Shown: positions 1 to 7,579, numbered from the stretch's first letter. The stretch is DNA of 64,000 nucleotides from JAJCYL01 sp040222875 (GCA_040222875.1 JAVKCG010000009.1:1-64000), one strand, 5' to 3'. The notes: a model not told the origin generated them from the sequence alone. Numbers and translations are program-made.

Positions 1-111
1 GAGGTGTTTGAATTTATTGAAATATGGTACAACAGGAAAAGAAAACATGCGTACCTACGATATCAATCACCAGAACAATTTTACTTAAGTCAATTAGCAA
101 ATGCTGCTTAA
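1..111 (+). pseudogene. IS3-family transposase, C-terminal end (partial at window edge)
   Basis: The frame is open from the first base and ends at TAA 109-111. It reads as the last 36 residues of an OrfB-type DDE transposase: FEFIEIWYNRKRKHAYL followed by YQSPEQF matches the usual IS3-family C-terminus (EYIE-x-YNRxRxHSxLGYxSPxxF). The 5' part lies outside the window, so it cannot be said whether the transposase is intact. The terminal inverted repeat follows six bases later. Family assignment rests on recognised motif pattern only. Confidence 0.8.
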
Positions 112-116
112 CCTAA

Positions 117-141
117 TGTCCAGTATTTTATTGCAAGTCCA
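117..141. mobile_element. Right terminal inverted repeat of the IS3-family element
   Basis: A 25-base stretch starting TGTCCAG and ending AAGTCCA lies directly after the transposase stop. Read from the outer end inward it begins TGGACTTGC and ends CTGGACA, the style of IS3-family ends. The matching left end is outside the window, so the boundary at 141 and any target duplication starting at 142 are inferred. Confidence 0.65.
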
Positions 142-343
142 AACTGTCTGCTCTTAGTTTTAATGAATCGATAATTGTGAGTTCCCGAAACTCTGTTTGA
201 GGAATAGGTTCAGTTGATACAGAGTCAATAGGATCATTCGCCGCAATCATAGTTGTTGCGTCTTCGTTTGCGGATTGGTTATCAGTTCGACTGTTCGAAC
301 AACTCATAAGTACGGTAAGAAAGGTTAGTATGATAAAACGCAT
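128..343 (-). pseudogene. Small lipoprotein gene, 3' end replaced by IS terminal repeat
   Basis: The 71-residue frame starts with a lipoprotein signal: hydrophobic residues 3-13 and a lipobox LMSC with the acylated cysteine at 15. The rest is Ser/Thr/Asp-rich and low in complexity, with no recognised domain. The last residues (D-L-Q) and the TAA stop at 128-130 lie inside the inferred IS3 terminal repeat (117-141), so the native C-terminus has probably been cut off by the insertion. The original length is unknown. A truncated lipoprotein could still be exported. Function not recognised. Confidence 0.6.
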
Positions 344-518
344 GACTATGCTAGAAGCTCAAATAGGCAATCTAGAAGATTTTTTCCATAATGTTTGTGG
401 GTAATCTAATCATCACATCAACATTAATTTCCTCAGAACCTTATCCCCATTTACAAATTGATATAAAAAATCGGTCGGGAAGTCCTTGTTAAATTGTTAA
501 GGAAACAAACCTTGCAAA

Positions 519-1598
519 ATGCAATTTGATATCTGGTCATTAATCTTGATTGTCGCCATTTTCAATGGCTTTCTTTTTGGGGCAGTTCAGATAGTGAAAG
601 GGCTGTTAGCAAAAAGGTTCAATGCCCTGGCTCTGGCATTGATTATTTTGGCATACTGCCAATTGCAATATTGGCTTGGCTATCAAGGCTATTACGAATT
701 TGTACCCCATTTAATTTATGTGGAAGCACCACTTTGGTTTTTAGTTGGACCATTGATTTTGGTACATGTTAAAGGCAGCATTCTGGTAAAGGATTTACTT
801 CACCTGCTCCCAGCGCTTATAATGCTTGGCTTTGTAATGCCATTCTATTTTTTACCTGCGGAAATGAAGCTGGAATACTTTTTAAAGCAATCCGATCCTG
901 ATAGCTATGAACCTAACTTACTGCAATACATTTACCTGCTTCACCTCTCCATTTATGTGTATCTGGGTTTTAGGGAAATGGTGGCTAAGGACAGGATTAT
1001 TTCAAAGGTCACATCTAACGCTGCCTTGCTAAATAATTTCAACCTGAAGTTAACATTGGCCGGCCTTGGGGGGTATTGCTTGCTAGCGTTTTGCCTGTCT
1101 TTCCTTATGGATTACAGTTACAGCTATTGGGCACCGTTCGATTTCATCAATTTCTTATTGCTAAGCATCATGCTGATTGTGGTTTCACTTACCCCATCAT
1201 GGTACATGAATGTTCCTAAGAATTTAGAGAAGATTAGTTCTGCTGATATAACCCGCCTTAAGGAGATAATGGAAATTGTTGATGAAAAAGTAAATGCTGA
1301 CCGTCTATACACGAATCCTGAATTGAAAATAAGCGATGTAGCTGAGCTTGTCCGGATACCCATTCATCAGATTTCTGCGGCCATAAATCAGGTTAGGAGC
1401 CAGAATTTCTTTGAATACATCAACACTTACCGGATCAACGCTGTGAAAGAAAATATGGCCAACCCAGAGTATCGTAACTTCACCCTGATGGCGATTGCCA
1501 ATGAATTCGGCTTTAACAGCAACACTTCATTTCATCGAATTTTTAGAAAATACACGGGGAAGACCCCCAAGGCTTACTTGAAGTCCCTGGAGGCCTAA
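519..1598 (+). CDS. AraC-family transcriptional regulator with multi-pass membrane N-terminal half
   Basis: A 359-residue protein. Residues about 5-225 are hydrophobic with six to seven likely membrane helices (first helix around residues 6-27). The C-terminal 110 residues hold an AraC-type double helix-turn-helix: a first HTH around ISDVAELVRIPIHQIS and a second with ANEFGFNSNTSFHRIFRKYTG, ending in the typical TPKAYL. This architecture is common in Bacteroidota and is taken to mean membrane-sensed signals controlling transcription; the ligand is unknown. It converges on the propeller lipoprotein gene with a 22-base gap. No TAnnTTTG promoter was found just upstream. Confidence 0.88.
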   Translation: MQFDIWSLILIVAIFNGFLFGAVQIVKGLLAKRFNALALALIILAYCQLQYWLGYQGYYEFVPHLIYVEAPLWFLVGPLILVHVKGSILVKDLLHLLPALIMLGFVMPFYFLPAEMKLEYFLKQSDPDSYEPNLLQYIYLLHLSIYVYLGFREMVAKDRIISKVTSNAALLNNFNLKLTLAGLGGYCLLAFCLSFLMDYSYSYWAPFDFINFLLLSIMLIVVSLTPSWYMNVPKNLEKISSADITRLKEIMEIVDEKVNADRLYTNPELKISDVAELVRIPIHQISAAINQVRSQNFFEYINTYRINAVKENMANPEYRNFTLMAIANEFGFNSNTSFHRIFRKYTGKTPKAYLKSLEA

Positions 1599-1620
1599 GG
1601 GTGTATTTGACCTTAAGGTA

Positions 1621-2670
1621 TCAGTCGAAAAAGTCCCCCTCATAAGAGGTAACCGCTACACGAGTTCGGTTTATTGAACCCCGTCCATCATTCTCGAAAA
1701 TCAGGTAATAGCCGTTCTCATTTTTAAAGAATGCCATCGCCCAGAGGTTGGCCCAATCAGCCTGGTTGGCCTCATGCGCAACCGGTGCAGTTTGAAATCT
1801 TGTCCAGTTGATGCCATCTTGACTCGTGGCAACGCCATAACCAGAGTCCTGGCCCCAGGTTGGGTCACCGCCATCGCTGCGGTAGGCCATCACATAGCCC
1901 TTGTCTGTTTTTATAACCACCGGCGACTCCACCTTATAATCGTCCCAGGCGCCGTCCGGTCCTTTACTCAAAACAGGCTCCGGGTGCTTTGTCCAGGTGA
2001 TACCATCAGTGGATGTTGCCATGCCGATGGCCATGTCTGGGTTTACCTGGTCTTCAAGCATTACTGCATAATACATTCGGTACCCGTTTCCATCCCGGAT
2101 CACTGAGCCGCCAGTTAAGGCGATTTCATCCCAGAAGCCATTTTCTGATTTTATCACTGGCTCTGGATGCACAGTCCAGGGGCCATCAACTGATGGTGCC
2201 GTAGCCCTGCCCATTCCATCACCGACGCCATTGAGAAATATGTCGAAATACATGGTAATGGTGCCATCGGCCTCAACCAAAACAGTTTTGACGGAAGGAT
2301 GGTCAGATGCACCATTTAGGTAGGGAACATCTTCACCGGAAAAGGTTATTTCTTCGTTACGCTCCCATTTTATCATGTCGTCAGATACAGCGTAGCCTAT
2401 ACGGATGTCACTTGGAGGCCACCCGCCAACATTGTCGTTATAAAAAAGGTAATATTTGCCATCCAGTGAAATCACGCTTGTTGGGCTGGTCAATACACCT
2501 GAGAAATTATTACCGTTGGTTGGTAGTGCGTGAGCTGACGCAAGGCCAGATAGTTGAAACCTAACAGCTGCTTGAGTATTGTCATCAGCTGGTGGAGTGG
2601 TAGTTTCATCATCGCCACAACCGATTAAACTCCATGTAATTAATAAGATGAAGGGTATCATTTTATCCAT
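1621..2670 (-). CDS. Lipoprotein with five-bladed beta-propeller (GH43/GH32-like superfamily)
   Basis: The 349-residue product begins with a lipoprotein signal peptide, lipobox LIGC with cysteine 18, followed by acidic and threonine residues. The rest contains repeated blade-like segments of the type DGKYYLFYND, DGNGYRMYYAV, TDKGYVMAYRSD and NENGYYLIFEND, each paired with a phrase like STDGITWTKHPEPVL. This is the pattern of the GH43/GH62/GH32/GH68 furanosidase-like propellers acting on sugars. A specific substrate cannot be named, and catalytic acids were not assigned with confidence. It could also be a non-catalytic carbohydrate-binding member. Probably surface or periplasm-anchored. Confidence 0.75.
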   Translation of the reverse strand: MDKMIPFILLITWSLIGCGDDETTTPPADDNTQAAVRFQLSGLASAHALPTNGNNFSGVLTSPTSVISLDGKYYLFYNDNVGGWPPSDIRIGYAVSDDMIKWERNEEITFSGEDVPYLNGASDHPSVKTVLVEADGTITMYFDIFLNGVGDGMGRATAPSVDGPWTVHPEPVIKSENGFWDEIALTGGSVIRDGNGYRMYYAVMLEDQVNPDMAIGMATSTDGITWTKHPEPVLSKGPDGAWDDYKVESPVVIKTDKGYVMAYRSDGGDPTWGQDSGYGVATSQDGINWTRFQTAPVAHEANQADWANLWAMAFFKNENGYYLIFENDGRGSINRTRVAVTSYEGDFFD

Positions 2671-2762
2671 TGCTTTTTAGGGCAATGGTAGTTTCGATAT
2701 TACCTCGAAAAGTAAACATAATGCCCGGGTTTATGCCATTTCAGAATATGGAATAAACGCCT

Positions 2763-3215
2763 TTATTTTTTAAATCGATTCCTCATTGCAGGAATCGCCC
2801 TGGTGATAAAGACACGCTTTTCATTTTTGATGAAAGCATCGACATCCGCCAGGTTGGTCAATGACCGCATTTTGGCCAGGCCATCCCGGACGTTGTAATT
2901 GGTACTGCTATCATTAAAAGGATCGGCTGATTGCATGTCTGCGGATTTCTTGGCCTTTTCATTTTTAGGCTTTGTAGGCTTCTTTTCGGCTTTGCTCTTT
3001 TTGGCCTTAGATTCCTTCTTGATTTTGACCTTTCCCTTGGGCTTATCTTTCTTTTCAGGTTTGCCCTGAGAAATTTGATCTACCTTGTCAGAAAGCTTTG
3101 TGAGCTTTTTTTCGTTTGATGCAAGCTTCTTTGAAAGCGATTTTATTTCAGATGAAAGCGCCTTGATTTCTTTTTTCGCTGCCTTTAATTGCTTGGCTGA
3201 CTTGTCTTTGCCCAT
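2763..3215 (-). CDS. Lysine-rich coiled-coil protein of unknown function
   Basis: 150 residues. Residues about 5-52 form a heptad-rich coiled coil (KAAKKEIKALSSEIKSLSKK and following). Residues about 53-92 are a Lys/Pro/Glu-rich, probably disordered basic linker resembling histone H1-like tails. The C-terminal 55 residues (NYNVRDGLAKMRSL through RAIPAMRNRFKK) look like a small helical domain. There is no signal peptide, so it is probably cytoplasmic. A nucleic-acid-binding role is possible from the basic linker but is only inference. No co-transcribed neighbour is evident. Confidence 0.7.
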   Translation of the reverse strand: MGKDKSAKQLKAAKKEIKALSSEIKSLSKKLASNEKKLTKLSDKVDQISQGKPEKKDKPKGKVKIKKESKAKKSKAEKKPTKPKNEKAKKSADMQSADPFNDSSTNYNVRDGLAKMRSLTNLADVDAFIKNEKRVFITRAIPAMRNRFKK

Positions 3216-3365
3216 GTGAGGTTAGGTTCTGAATTCAATTTACAAAATCGGAAAGTGAGCAGCGAGAAATCAACGTTAAGTTTTATGGGGTGGGAGGTGT
3301 CAGGTTAAACATCTAACATGGCGGAAAGCTTTGGACTTTTTCGGTTCCACTGCTCAGTTATGACT

Positions 3366-3435
3366 CATAACGGTTTGTGTATGAAGCATAGCCGTCCCAT
3401 AGGGCAGCTTTGATTTCATACACTTTGTTGGCGCA
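3366..3435 (-). repeat. attC-like long hairpin downstream of the four-helix membrane protein
   Basis: On the minus strand the element starts GCGCCAACAA and ends CCGTTATG. A nine-base perfect stem pairs GTGTATGAA (3377-3385) with TTCATACAC (3415-3423), and an inner imperfect AGC-CCC/GGG-GCT stem continues it. The outer AAC/GTT boxes with short unequal spacers resemble R and L boxes of integron attC sites. At 3357-3371 lies a separate palindrome GTTATGA-C-TCATAAC. The boxes only partly match the attC consensus (RYYYAAC...GTTRRRY). Confidence 0.4.
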
Positions 3436-3444
3436 TTGTGCTTT

Positions 3445-3834
3445 TTATTTTTTTAGTCCCATAAGTCCTTCTGTCAGGGCAAATGCGAAATGAAGTATTG
3501 TTGCAACTGTCCCGGGTATTTGAGCGTCCATGGCTACAAATGTATCCGTCCAGAAAACAATATTGGCTGTCCCAAGTGTCAAGTGGATGAAACAGGCAAG
3601 TAAGTTCCAAAATCTAAATTTGTCAGCCGTCTTGGCCATTCTGATGAAAACGATTCCAAATAGTCCTGCCAGCATGAACCCTTCAAACATTTCAATGGCT
3701 CCTAATGGGTCATTATGGAGTTGTTTTAGTATGCCATTGCCTGTAAAGCGTCCAATAATTGTCATGATAGCTTGCAGAAAGCCTACTATTACAAGAAACC
3801 ATCCGTTAATTGTCAATAATCTCTGTCGTGACAT
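3445..3834 (-). CDS. Small integral membrane protein (about four helices), unknown function
   Basis: 129 residues with about four hydrophobic segments: around residues 10-28, 47-65, 75-95 and 105-125. There is no recognised domain and no signal peptide; the N-terminus MSRQRLLTINGW suggests a cytoplasmic start. The gene stands alone. It is bracketed by an 11-bp inverted repeat, TTGTTGGCGCA at 3425-3435 and its complement at 3853-3863, and is followed by an attC-like hairpin, so it might be a mobile cassette-type gene. Such cassettes often carry small unknown membrane proteins, but that reading is inference. Confidence 0.72.
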   Translation of the reverse strand: MSRQRLLTINGWFLVIVGFLQAIMTIIGRFTGNGILKQLHNDPLGAIEMFEGFMLAGLFGIVFIRMAKTADKFRFWNLLACFIHLTLGTANIVFWTDTFVAMDAQIPGTVATILHFAFALTEGLMGLKK

Positions 3835-3852
3835 TGTTCATCCTTTTGCATG

Positions 3853-3863
3853 TGCGCCAACAA
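3853..3863. repeat. Inverted copy of the 11-bp box TTGTTGGCGCA
   Basis: TGCGCCAACAA here is the exact reverse complement of 3425-3435, so the two boxes face each other around the small membrane-protein gene. A compact palindrome, ATGTGTA-T-TACACAT, lies immediately beyond it at about 3869-3884. No full hairpin arm pairing with the box itself was found on this side. Confidence 0.4.
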
Positions 3864-4012
3864 GCGAGTATGTGTATTACACATGCCTACATTATGTACT
3901 TCTAATCTATGGTTTTTAAGCCATTAGGTGCAAACTGTACCCAGCCTAAGTATCCACAGACTTTATTAATAAATTGATGAATCAAAGTTTAATAGAAATC
4001 AGTTCACACACC

Positions 4013-5656
4013 TCAAAGAATCTTCTCCAAAATCTTCTGAGTAATCAAATAAGTTGGTTTTACACCCTCAGGGCCAAGGCTGCCTGAAGCCAGTGTTTTA
4101 CCTGTGATCAATGGGTTATCAGAGGCATAGTAAGCGTACATTACTTTTACATTTTCCGGTATGCTCCGCCTGATGAGTGAAGCGGCTTGGATGGCCTTTT
4201 GATAATGAACACCTTCCATCTCAATGCCGATAGCATTCCAGGTGGAGTTTTTGAAATATTGAAGAATGTCCCGATTCTGGAGTGAAGTGCCTAAAACGGT
4301 AATCATCGAACCTTCAAATACTTTCAATCCAAACCCCTCAAAATCTTTTTTGGTGAATTCATTCTTAAAAGGATAATTGTCAGTTGTGCCCTCAAAAACA
4401 TGCGACGTCGGGATCATAATATCACCTTTATCGCCTTGCAAAATTCCAGCTTTGCCCATTATCGAGATTGATTGCACATCCAGTTTTAACTCCTGGTCTT
4501 CCTTTTCATAAGGCTTAAGCAATTCATCCATGCATTCAAAAGCCTGCTCACCAAAAGCGTAATCCATTACAATCACGACAGTTTTATGTTTGGTTTTAAG
4601 CCCAGGAATTTTGGAGATGTCTATAATCTGAACAATAAGATTTGTGCCGGCGGTATCGGTCAATTCAACCAACCCATTCTTTAACGCAAACTTTTTAATT
4701 TTTTCCTGCAGCGCCTTATTATTCGATTGGCTTGTTTGTTGGGCTAAATCATCCAGACTTGAAGATTTAGATTTAGGCAGTGCAGCTTTACCATAAAGCG
4801 TGTTTAAAACACTGTGCAGGTTAGCGCTAATAATGTGCACCTTGTGGTTTAATAGTCCTTGATCCTCAAGGCTCTGCTTGATTGCCTGTGCCCAACGGTC
4901 ACCATAAATGTGGTGGCCAATGTGGTCACGGAGTTTAGTAGAAATGGATATTTCCCTATCGCCTGAATTGTTTAGCTCATCGATCGCTATTTGCCCTAAC
5001 CAATAACCTATATGGTAAAGGCTGTTACCATTTTTACCGGCTTCGAATTTCAGGACAGCTTCTTTTGTTTCTTCGAAAGTCCTGCCCAATACATTACTCA
5101 GGTAGGTGAGGGCCTTATTTTGATCAAAAGGTTCACCAGCCTCCTCAAGTTTTACCACTCTACTCAGTTTCTGCCAATCCTGGGAGGGTTGATTTTTACT
5201 ATCAAGGGCGTGGTTCCGAATTTTGTCTGCCTCTACATAAATGAAAGTGAGGTGCGTCAGGATATCATAAACATCGCTACGTCCACGGGTCATTTCGATG
5301 TACATGCTATTATCATCTATGCGATAACAGTTTCGCCTTCTTTTTGGTGGTATTAGGGCCTCGAAAGACGACTTCTCGTAACCTTCCTGCGCAATCAGTT
5401 TGATAAACCGACACTCTTCAATACCCCGTGGTAAGCGGTCGATCACATAAAGCAGACCATCAAGCTCAACTTTTTCAGGGTCGCTGATAGAACCATAAAT
5501 TTCCGGATTAAGCTGAATGAGGTTAGAGCGTAGTGAGGAACCAGATATGCCATTAGGTTTGTAGCTGCCCCGGTTAAAGAGGTGCCTCATGTTTACATAA
5601 ATCTTTTCGATTGCAGTGCGGGATTCCCTTGCTCTCTTTTTTAAGTTTTCATTCAT
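4013..5656 (-). CDS. Large protein with C-terminal nucleoside-phosphorylase-like domain (DUF6909-type)
   Basis: 547 residues from the ATG at 5656; a longer frame reaches 5761, but its first 35 residues look non-coding and MNENLKKRARES is a natural start. The N-terminal 330 residues are helical and unassigned. In the C-terminal third, GIEMEG followed by a helix and VKVMYAYYASDNP resembles the purine nucleoside phosphorylase/AMP nucleosidase/MTAN superfamily, where the EMEG glutamate binds ribose. I recall a Bacteroidota family DUF6909 of this size; the label is unverified. It probably acts on a nucleoside or nucleotide, substrate unknown. The gene lies directly downstream of the GNAT gene. Confidence 0.72.
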   Translation of the reverse strand: MNENLKKRARESRTAIEKIYVNMRHLFNRGSYKPNGISGSSLRSNLIQLNPEIYGSISDPEKVELDGLLYVIDRLPRGIEECRFIKLIAQEGYEKSSFEALIPPKRRRNCYRIDDNSMYIEMTRGRSDVYDILTHLTFIYVEADKIRNHALDSKNQPSQDWQKLSRVVKLEEAGEPFDQNKALTYLSNVLGRTFEETKEAVLKFEAGKNGNSLYHIGYWLGQIAIDELNNSGDREISISTKLRDHIGHHIYGDRWAQAIKQSLEDQGLLNHKVHIISANLHSVLNTLYGKAALPKSKSSSLDDLAQQTSQSNNKALQEKIKKFALKNGLVELTDTAGTNLIVQIIDISKIPGLKTKHKTVVIVMDYAFGEQAFECMDELLKPYEKEDQELKLDVQSISIMGKAGILQGDKGDIMIPTSHVFEGTTDNYPFKNEFTKKDFEGFGLKVFEGSMITVLGTSLQNRDILQYFKNSTWNAIGIEMEGVHYQKAIQAASLIRRSIPENVKVMYAYYASDNPLITGKTLASGSLGPEGVKPTYLITQKILEKIL

Positions 5657-5774
5657 TAACTCAAAAATAGGTGAAAGGTGATAATCGTTGATACAGCTGG
5701 GATTATCCCTATCGAATACTTCATTTTTCGGTACAAAAAACAGCGTGGGCTTAGCCCACACCGTTTCAGGAATT

Positions 5775-6200
5775 TTATTTACGATACTTCATTCTAAAGA
5801 CTACCTGATTAGACTCTTCATGCATTGATTCATTGATCAAAATGAACCCGTATTTTTCATAAAAAGGCCTTCCAATCCTATTCTTTTTAAAAACCTCAAC
5901 TTCTAATTCATTATAGGATTGGGAAATATAATCGACTAACTGTGTGCCAATCCCTTGTGATTGGCTCTGAGGATCAACGAATAACCCCCCGATTTCATTT
6001 CCATGCATCCCGATGAAGCCAAGAATTGCACCTTTTACTTCGTAAACCCATGTGTCTGAGTTAGGTATATAAATGTTTAGCATGTCGGCTTTCACCTTTT
6101 CCACGAACGCCTTTTCAAGAAAAGGATGGGCGATAGTAGAGGCTTTGAGCCATATATTATAAACACTTGATAAATCTGATTTTTGATATTTTCTGATCAT
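5775..6200 (-). CDS. GNAT-family N-acetyltransferase
   Basis: 141 residues, the size of a single GNAT domain. Strand beta-4 and the acetyl-CoA pyrophosphate loop are visible as GGLFVDPQSQSQGIGTQLV (the Q/R-x-x-G-x-G/A motif), and the C-terminal part FYEKYGFILINE is the usual end of the fold. It should transfer an acetyl group from acetyl-CoA to an amine; the substrate is not predictable. It lies just upstream of the phosphorylase-like gene on the same strand and could be co-transcribed with it. An attC-like structure occupies 6298-6375 upstream. Confidence 0.88.
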   Translation of the reverse strand: MIRKYQKSDLSSVYNIWLKASTIAHPFLEKAFVEKVKADMLNIYIPNSDTWVYEVKGAILGFIGMHGNEIGGLFVDPQSQSQGIGTQLVDYISQSYNELEVEVFKKNRIGRPFYEKYGFILINESMHEESNQVVFRMKYRK

Positions 6201-6297
6201 TCTTCTAAAATTTTTGAATTAGACGCACCTATGCCCTATTGGGAAATGCGAATTGTTAAATAATGTGATAATGAGCCTTATTCAGCGCTATGTGAAA

Positions 6298-6375
6298 GGC
6301 CCAATAGACTGTTAGCTAGGATTAGGACAAGTGCTTCAAGATTCCTTGCGGAATCAGATCACTTGCCGTTAGGCC
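6298..6375 (-). repeat. attC-like 78-base structure upstream of the GNAT gene
   Basis: On the minus strand it begins GGCCTAAC, which contains a perfect RYYYAAC box, and ends ATTGGGCC, one base off GTTRRRY. The two ends pair apart from a mismatch and a wobble. Inside, CAAGTG pairs with CACTTG (6328-6333 and 6360-6365), and GATTCC/GGAATC (6340-6345, 6350-6355) form the apex stem with a TTGC loop. Length and nested layout fit an integron attC site, but the right and left spacers are very unequal and no integrase is in the window. Confidence 0.4.
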
Positions 6376-6521
6376 GATGCCACCATTGTTTCAGAAAAAT
6401 AGACTGTAGAAATCATAAAGTAGCAAGGATATACAATTCGGTCTAATATTCGTTGTAATCGGGTAGGCATTGAGATTTAAAAATTTAAACAAAACAGTTG
6501 GATGCATGTTGAAACTTACCA

Positions 6522-6541
6522 AAACTAACGTTTGTTAGTTT
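6522..6541. promoter_or_regulatory. Palindromic operator in the paaA promoter (TetR-type)
   Basis: A perfect inverted repeat, AAACTAAC-GTTT-GTTAGTTT, with 8-base arms and a 4-base centre. The promoter -33 element TTTG (6531-6534) sits in its centre, so a bound repressor would block RNA polymerase. Short-spacer palindromes of this kind are typical of TetR-family sites, and paa clusters are often controlled by the TetR protein PaaR. No such regulator gene is in the window. Confidence 0.75.
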
Positions 6542-6561
6542 ACATAAACGATCTAACTTTG
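6531..6561 (+). promoter_or_regulatory. paaA promoter, Bacteroidota consensus
   Basis: TTTG at 6531-6534 is followed after 19 bases by TAACTTTG at 6554-6561. Both fit the Bacteroidota primary-sigma consensus TTTG-N19-21-TAnnTTTG. The paaA ATG is 14 bases downstream, giving a short leader. No other promoter in the window matches both boxes this well. Confidence 0.8.
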
Positions 6562-6575
6562 AAAGAGGCGAAATT

Positions 6576-7526
6576 ATGAGCACAGTAGAACTAGAAAAGC
6601 GGTTTCAGGACAAGATTGATGCAGATATTCGCATTGAGCCAAAGGACTGGATGCCTGATAGTTACAGGAAATCGCTTATACGCCAAATCTCACAACATGC
6701 ACATTCTGAAATAGTGGGAATGCTGCCTGAAGGTAACTGGATAACCAGGGCACCAACACTTAGAAGAAAGCTGGCGCTGTTGGCCAAGGTGCAGGACGAG
6801 GCAGGACATGGTTTATACCTCTATAGTGCTACTGAAACCCTTGGAATTGAAAGAGATGAAACCATCGAAGACCTTCATTCTGGCAAAGCCAAATATTCAA
6901 GCATCTTTAATTATCCTTCATTAACATGGGCGGACATGGGTGCGATTGGCTGGTTAGTTGATGGTGCGGCAATCATGAACCAGGTGCCGTTATGCAGATG
7001 CTCCTATGGACCTTATGCAAGGGCAATGGTGAGGGTTTGTAAGGAGGAGAGTTTCCATCAGCGACAAGGTTTTGAGATAATGCTGACCCTTTGCAAAGGC
7101 ACTGAGGCTCAAAAGATTATGGCCCAGGATGCGCTCAATAGATGGTGGTGGCCTGCTTTAATGATGTTTGGCCCAACCGACGATGATTCGCCAAATTCGG
7201 TGCAATCAATGAAATGGAAGATCAAACGGTTTAGTAATGATGAACTCAGACAGAAGTTTGTGGACATCACTGCCCCCCAGGCAGATTTTCTTGGAATTAA
7301 AATACCCGATGACGAACTGAAGTGGAATGAACAATCGGGTCACTATGATTTCGGTGAGCCGAATTGGGAGGAGTTTTACAATGTTATAAAAGGGAATGGC
7401 CCTTGCAATAAAGAGCGGATAGAGGCGAGGAAGAAGGCCTATGAAAATGGGCAATGGGTGAGGGACGCAGCTACAGCACATGCTAAAAAGAGAGCTGCAA
7501 AACGAAGTTTGGCACAAGTTGCATAA
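6576..7526 (+). CDS. paaA: 1,2-phenylacetyl-CoA epoxidase, catalytic subunit A
   Basis: 316 residues, full length for PaaA. The bacterial di-iron carboxylate ligands are visible: Glu45 in HSEIVG, the E-x-x-H pair Glu75/His78 in QDEAGHG, and EESFH with Glu158/His161. PaaA is the oxygen-activating subunit that epoxidises the ring of phenylacetyl-CoA in the cytoplasm, the key step in aerobic phenylacetate degradation. It is the first gene of paaA-B-C-D, behind a matched promoter and operator, so it is probably repressed until phenylacetyl-CoA accumulates. Confidence 0.96.
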   Translation: MSTVELEKRFQDKIDADIRIEPKDWMPDSYRKSLIRQISQHAHSEIVGMLPEGNWITRAPTLRRKLALLAKVQDEAGHGLYLYSATETLGIERDETIEDLHSGKAKYSSIFNYPSLTWADMGAIGWLVDGAAIMNQVPLCRCSYGPYARAMVRVCKEESFHQRQGFEIMLTLCKGTEAQKIMAQDALNRWWWPALMMFGPTDDDSPNSVQSMKWKIKRFSNDELRQKFVDITAPQADFLGIKIPDDELKWNEQSGHYDFGEPNWEEFYNVIKGNGPCNKERIEARKKAYENGQWVRDAATAHAKKRAAKRSLAQVA

Positions 7527-7579
7527 TTCATATAAGGATAAGGAGTACCCCTTCCGGATAAACAAATTGGGGCCCAAAA

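Larger units (their letters stand above)
6201..6575. other. Intergenic region with attC-like hairpin and paaA control region
   Basis: This 375-base gap between two divergent genes holds no credible ORF. It contains the attC-like structure at 6298-6375 and, at its right end, the paaA promoter and operator (6522-6561). The stretch 6376-6515 shows nothing I can assign. Confidence 0.7.

Noticed and set aside
1591..1620. Weak hairpin CCTAAGG/CCTTAAGG between the AraC and lipoprotein genes
   Set aside because: About seven pairs with a bulge and no T-tract; not enough to call a terminator.
1774..2564. Several plus-strand frames opposite the propeller lipoprotein
   Set aside because: They are antisense to a protein with a clear signal and repeats and show no family pattern.
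2931..3119. Plus-strand frame rich in Phe and Leu opposite the lysine-rich gene
   Set aside because: It is the antisense shadow of the AAG/AAA-rich coding sequence; no start context or domain supports it.
5662..5669. TATTTTTG on the minus strand just before the phosphorylase-like gene
   Set aside because: It would leave almost no leader, has no -33 partner, and AT-rich DNA gives such matches by chance.
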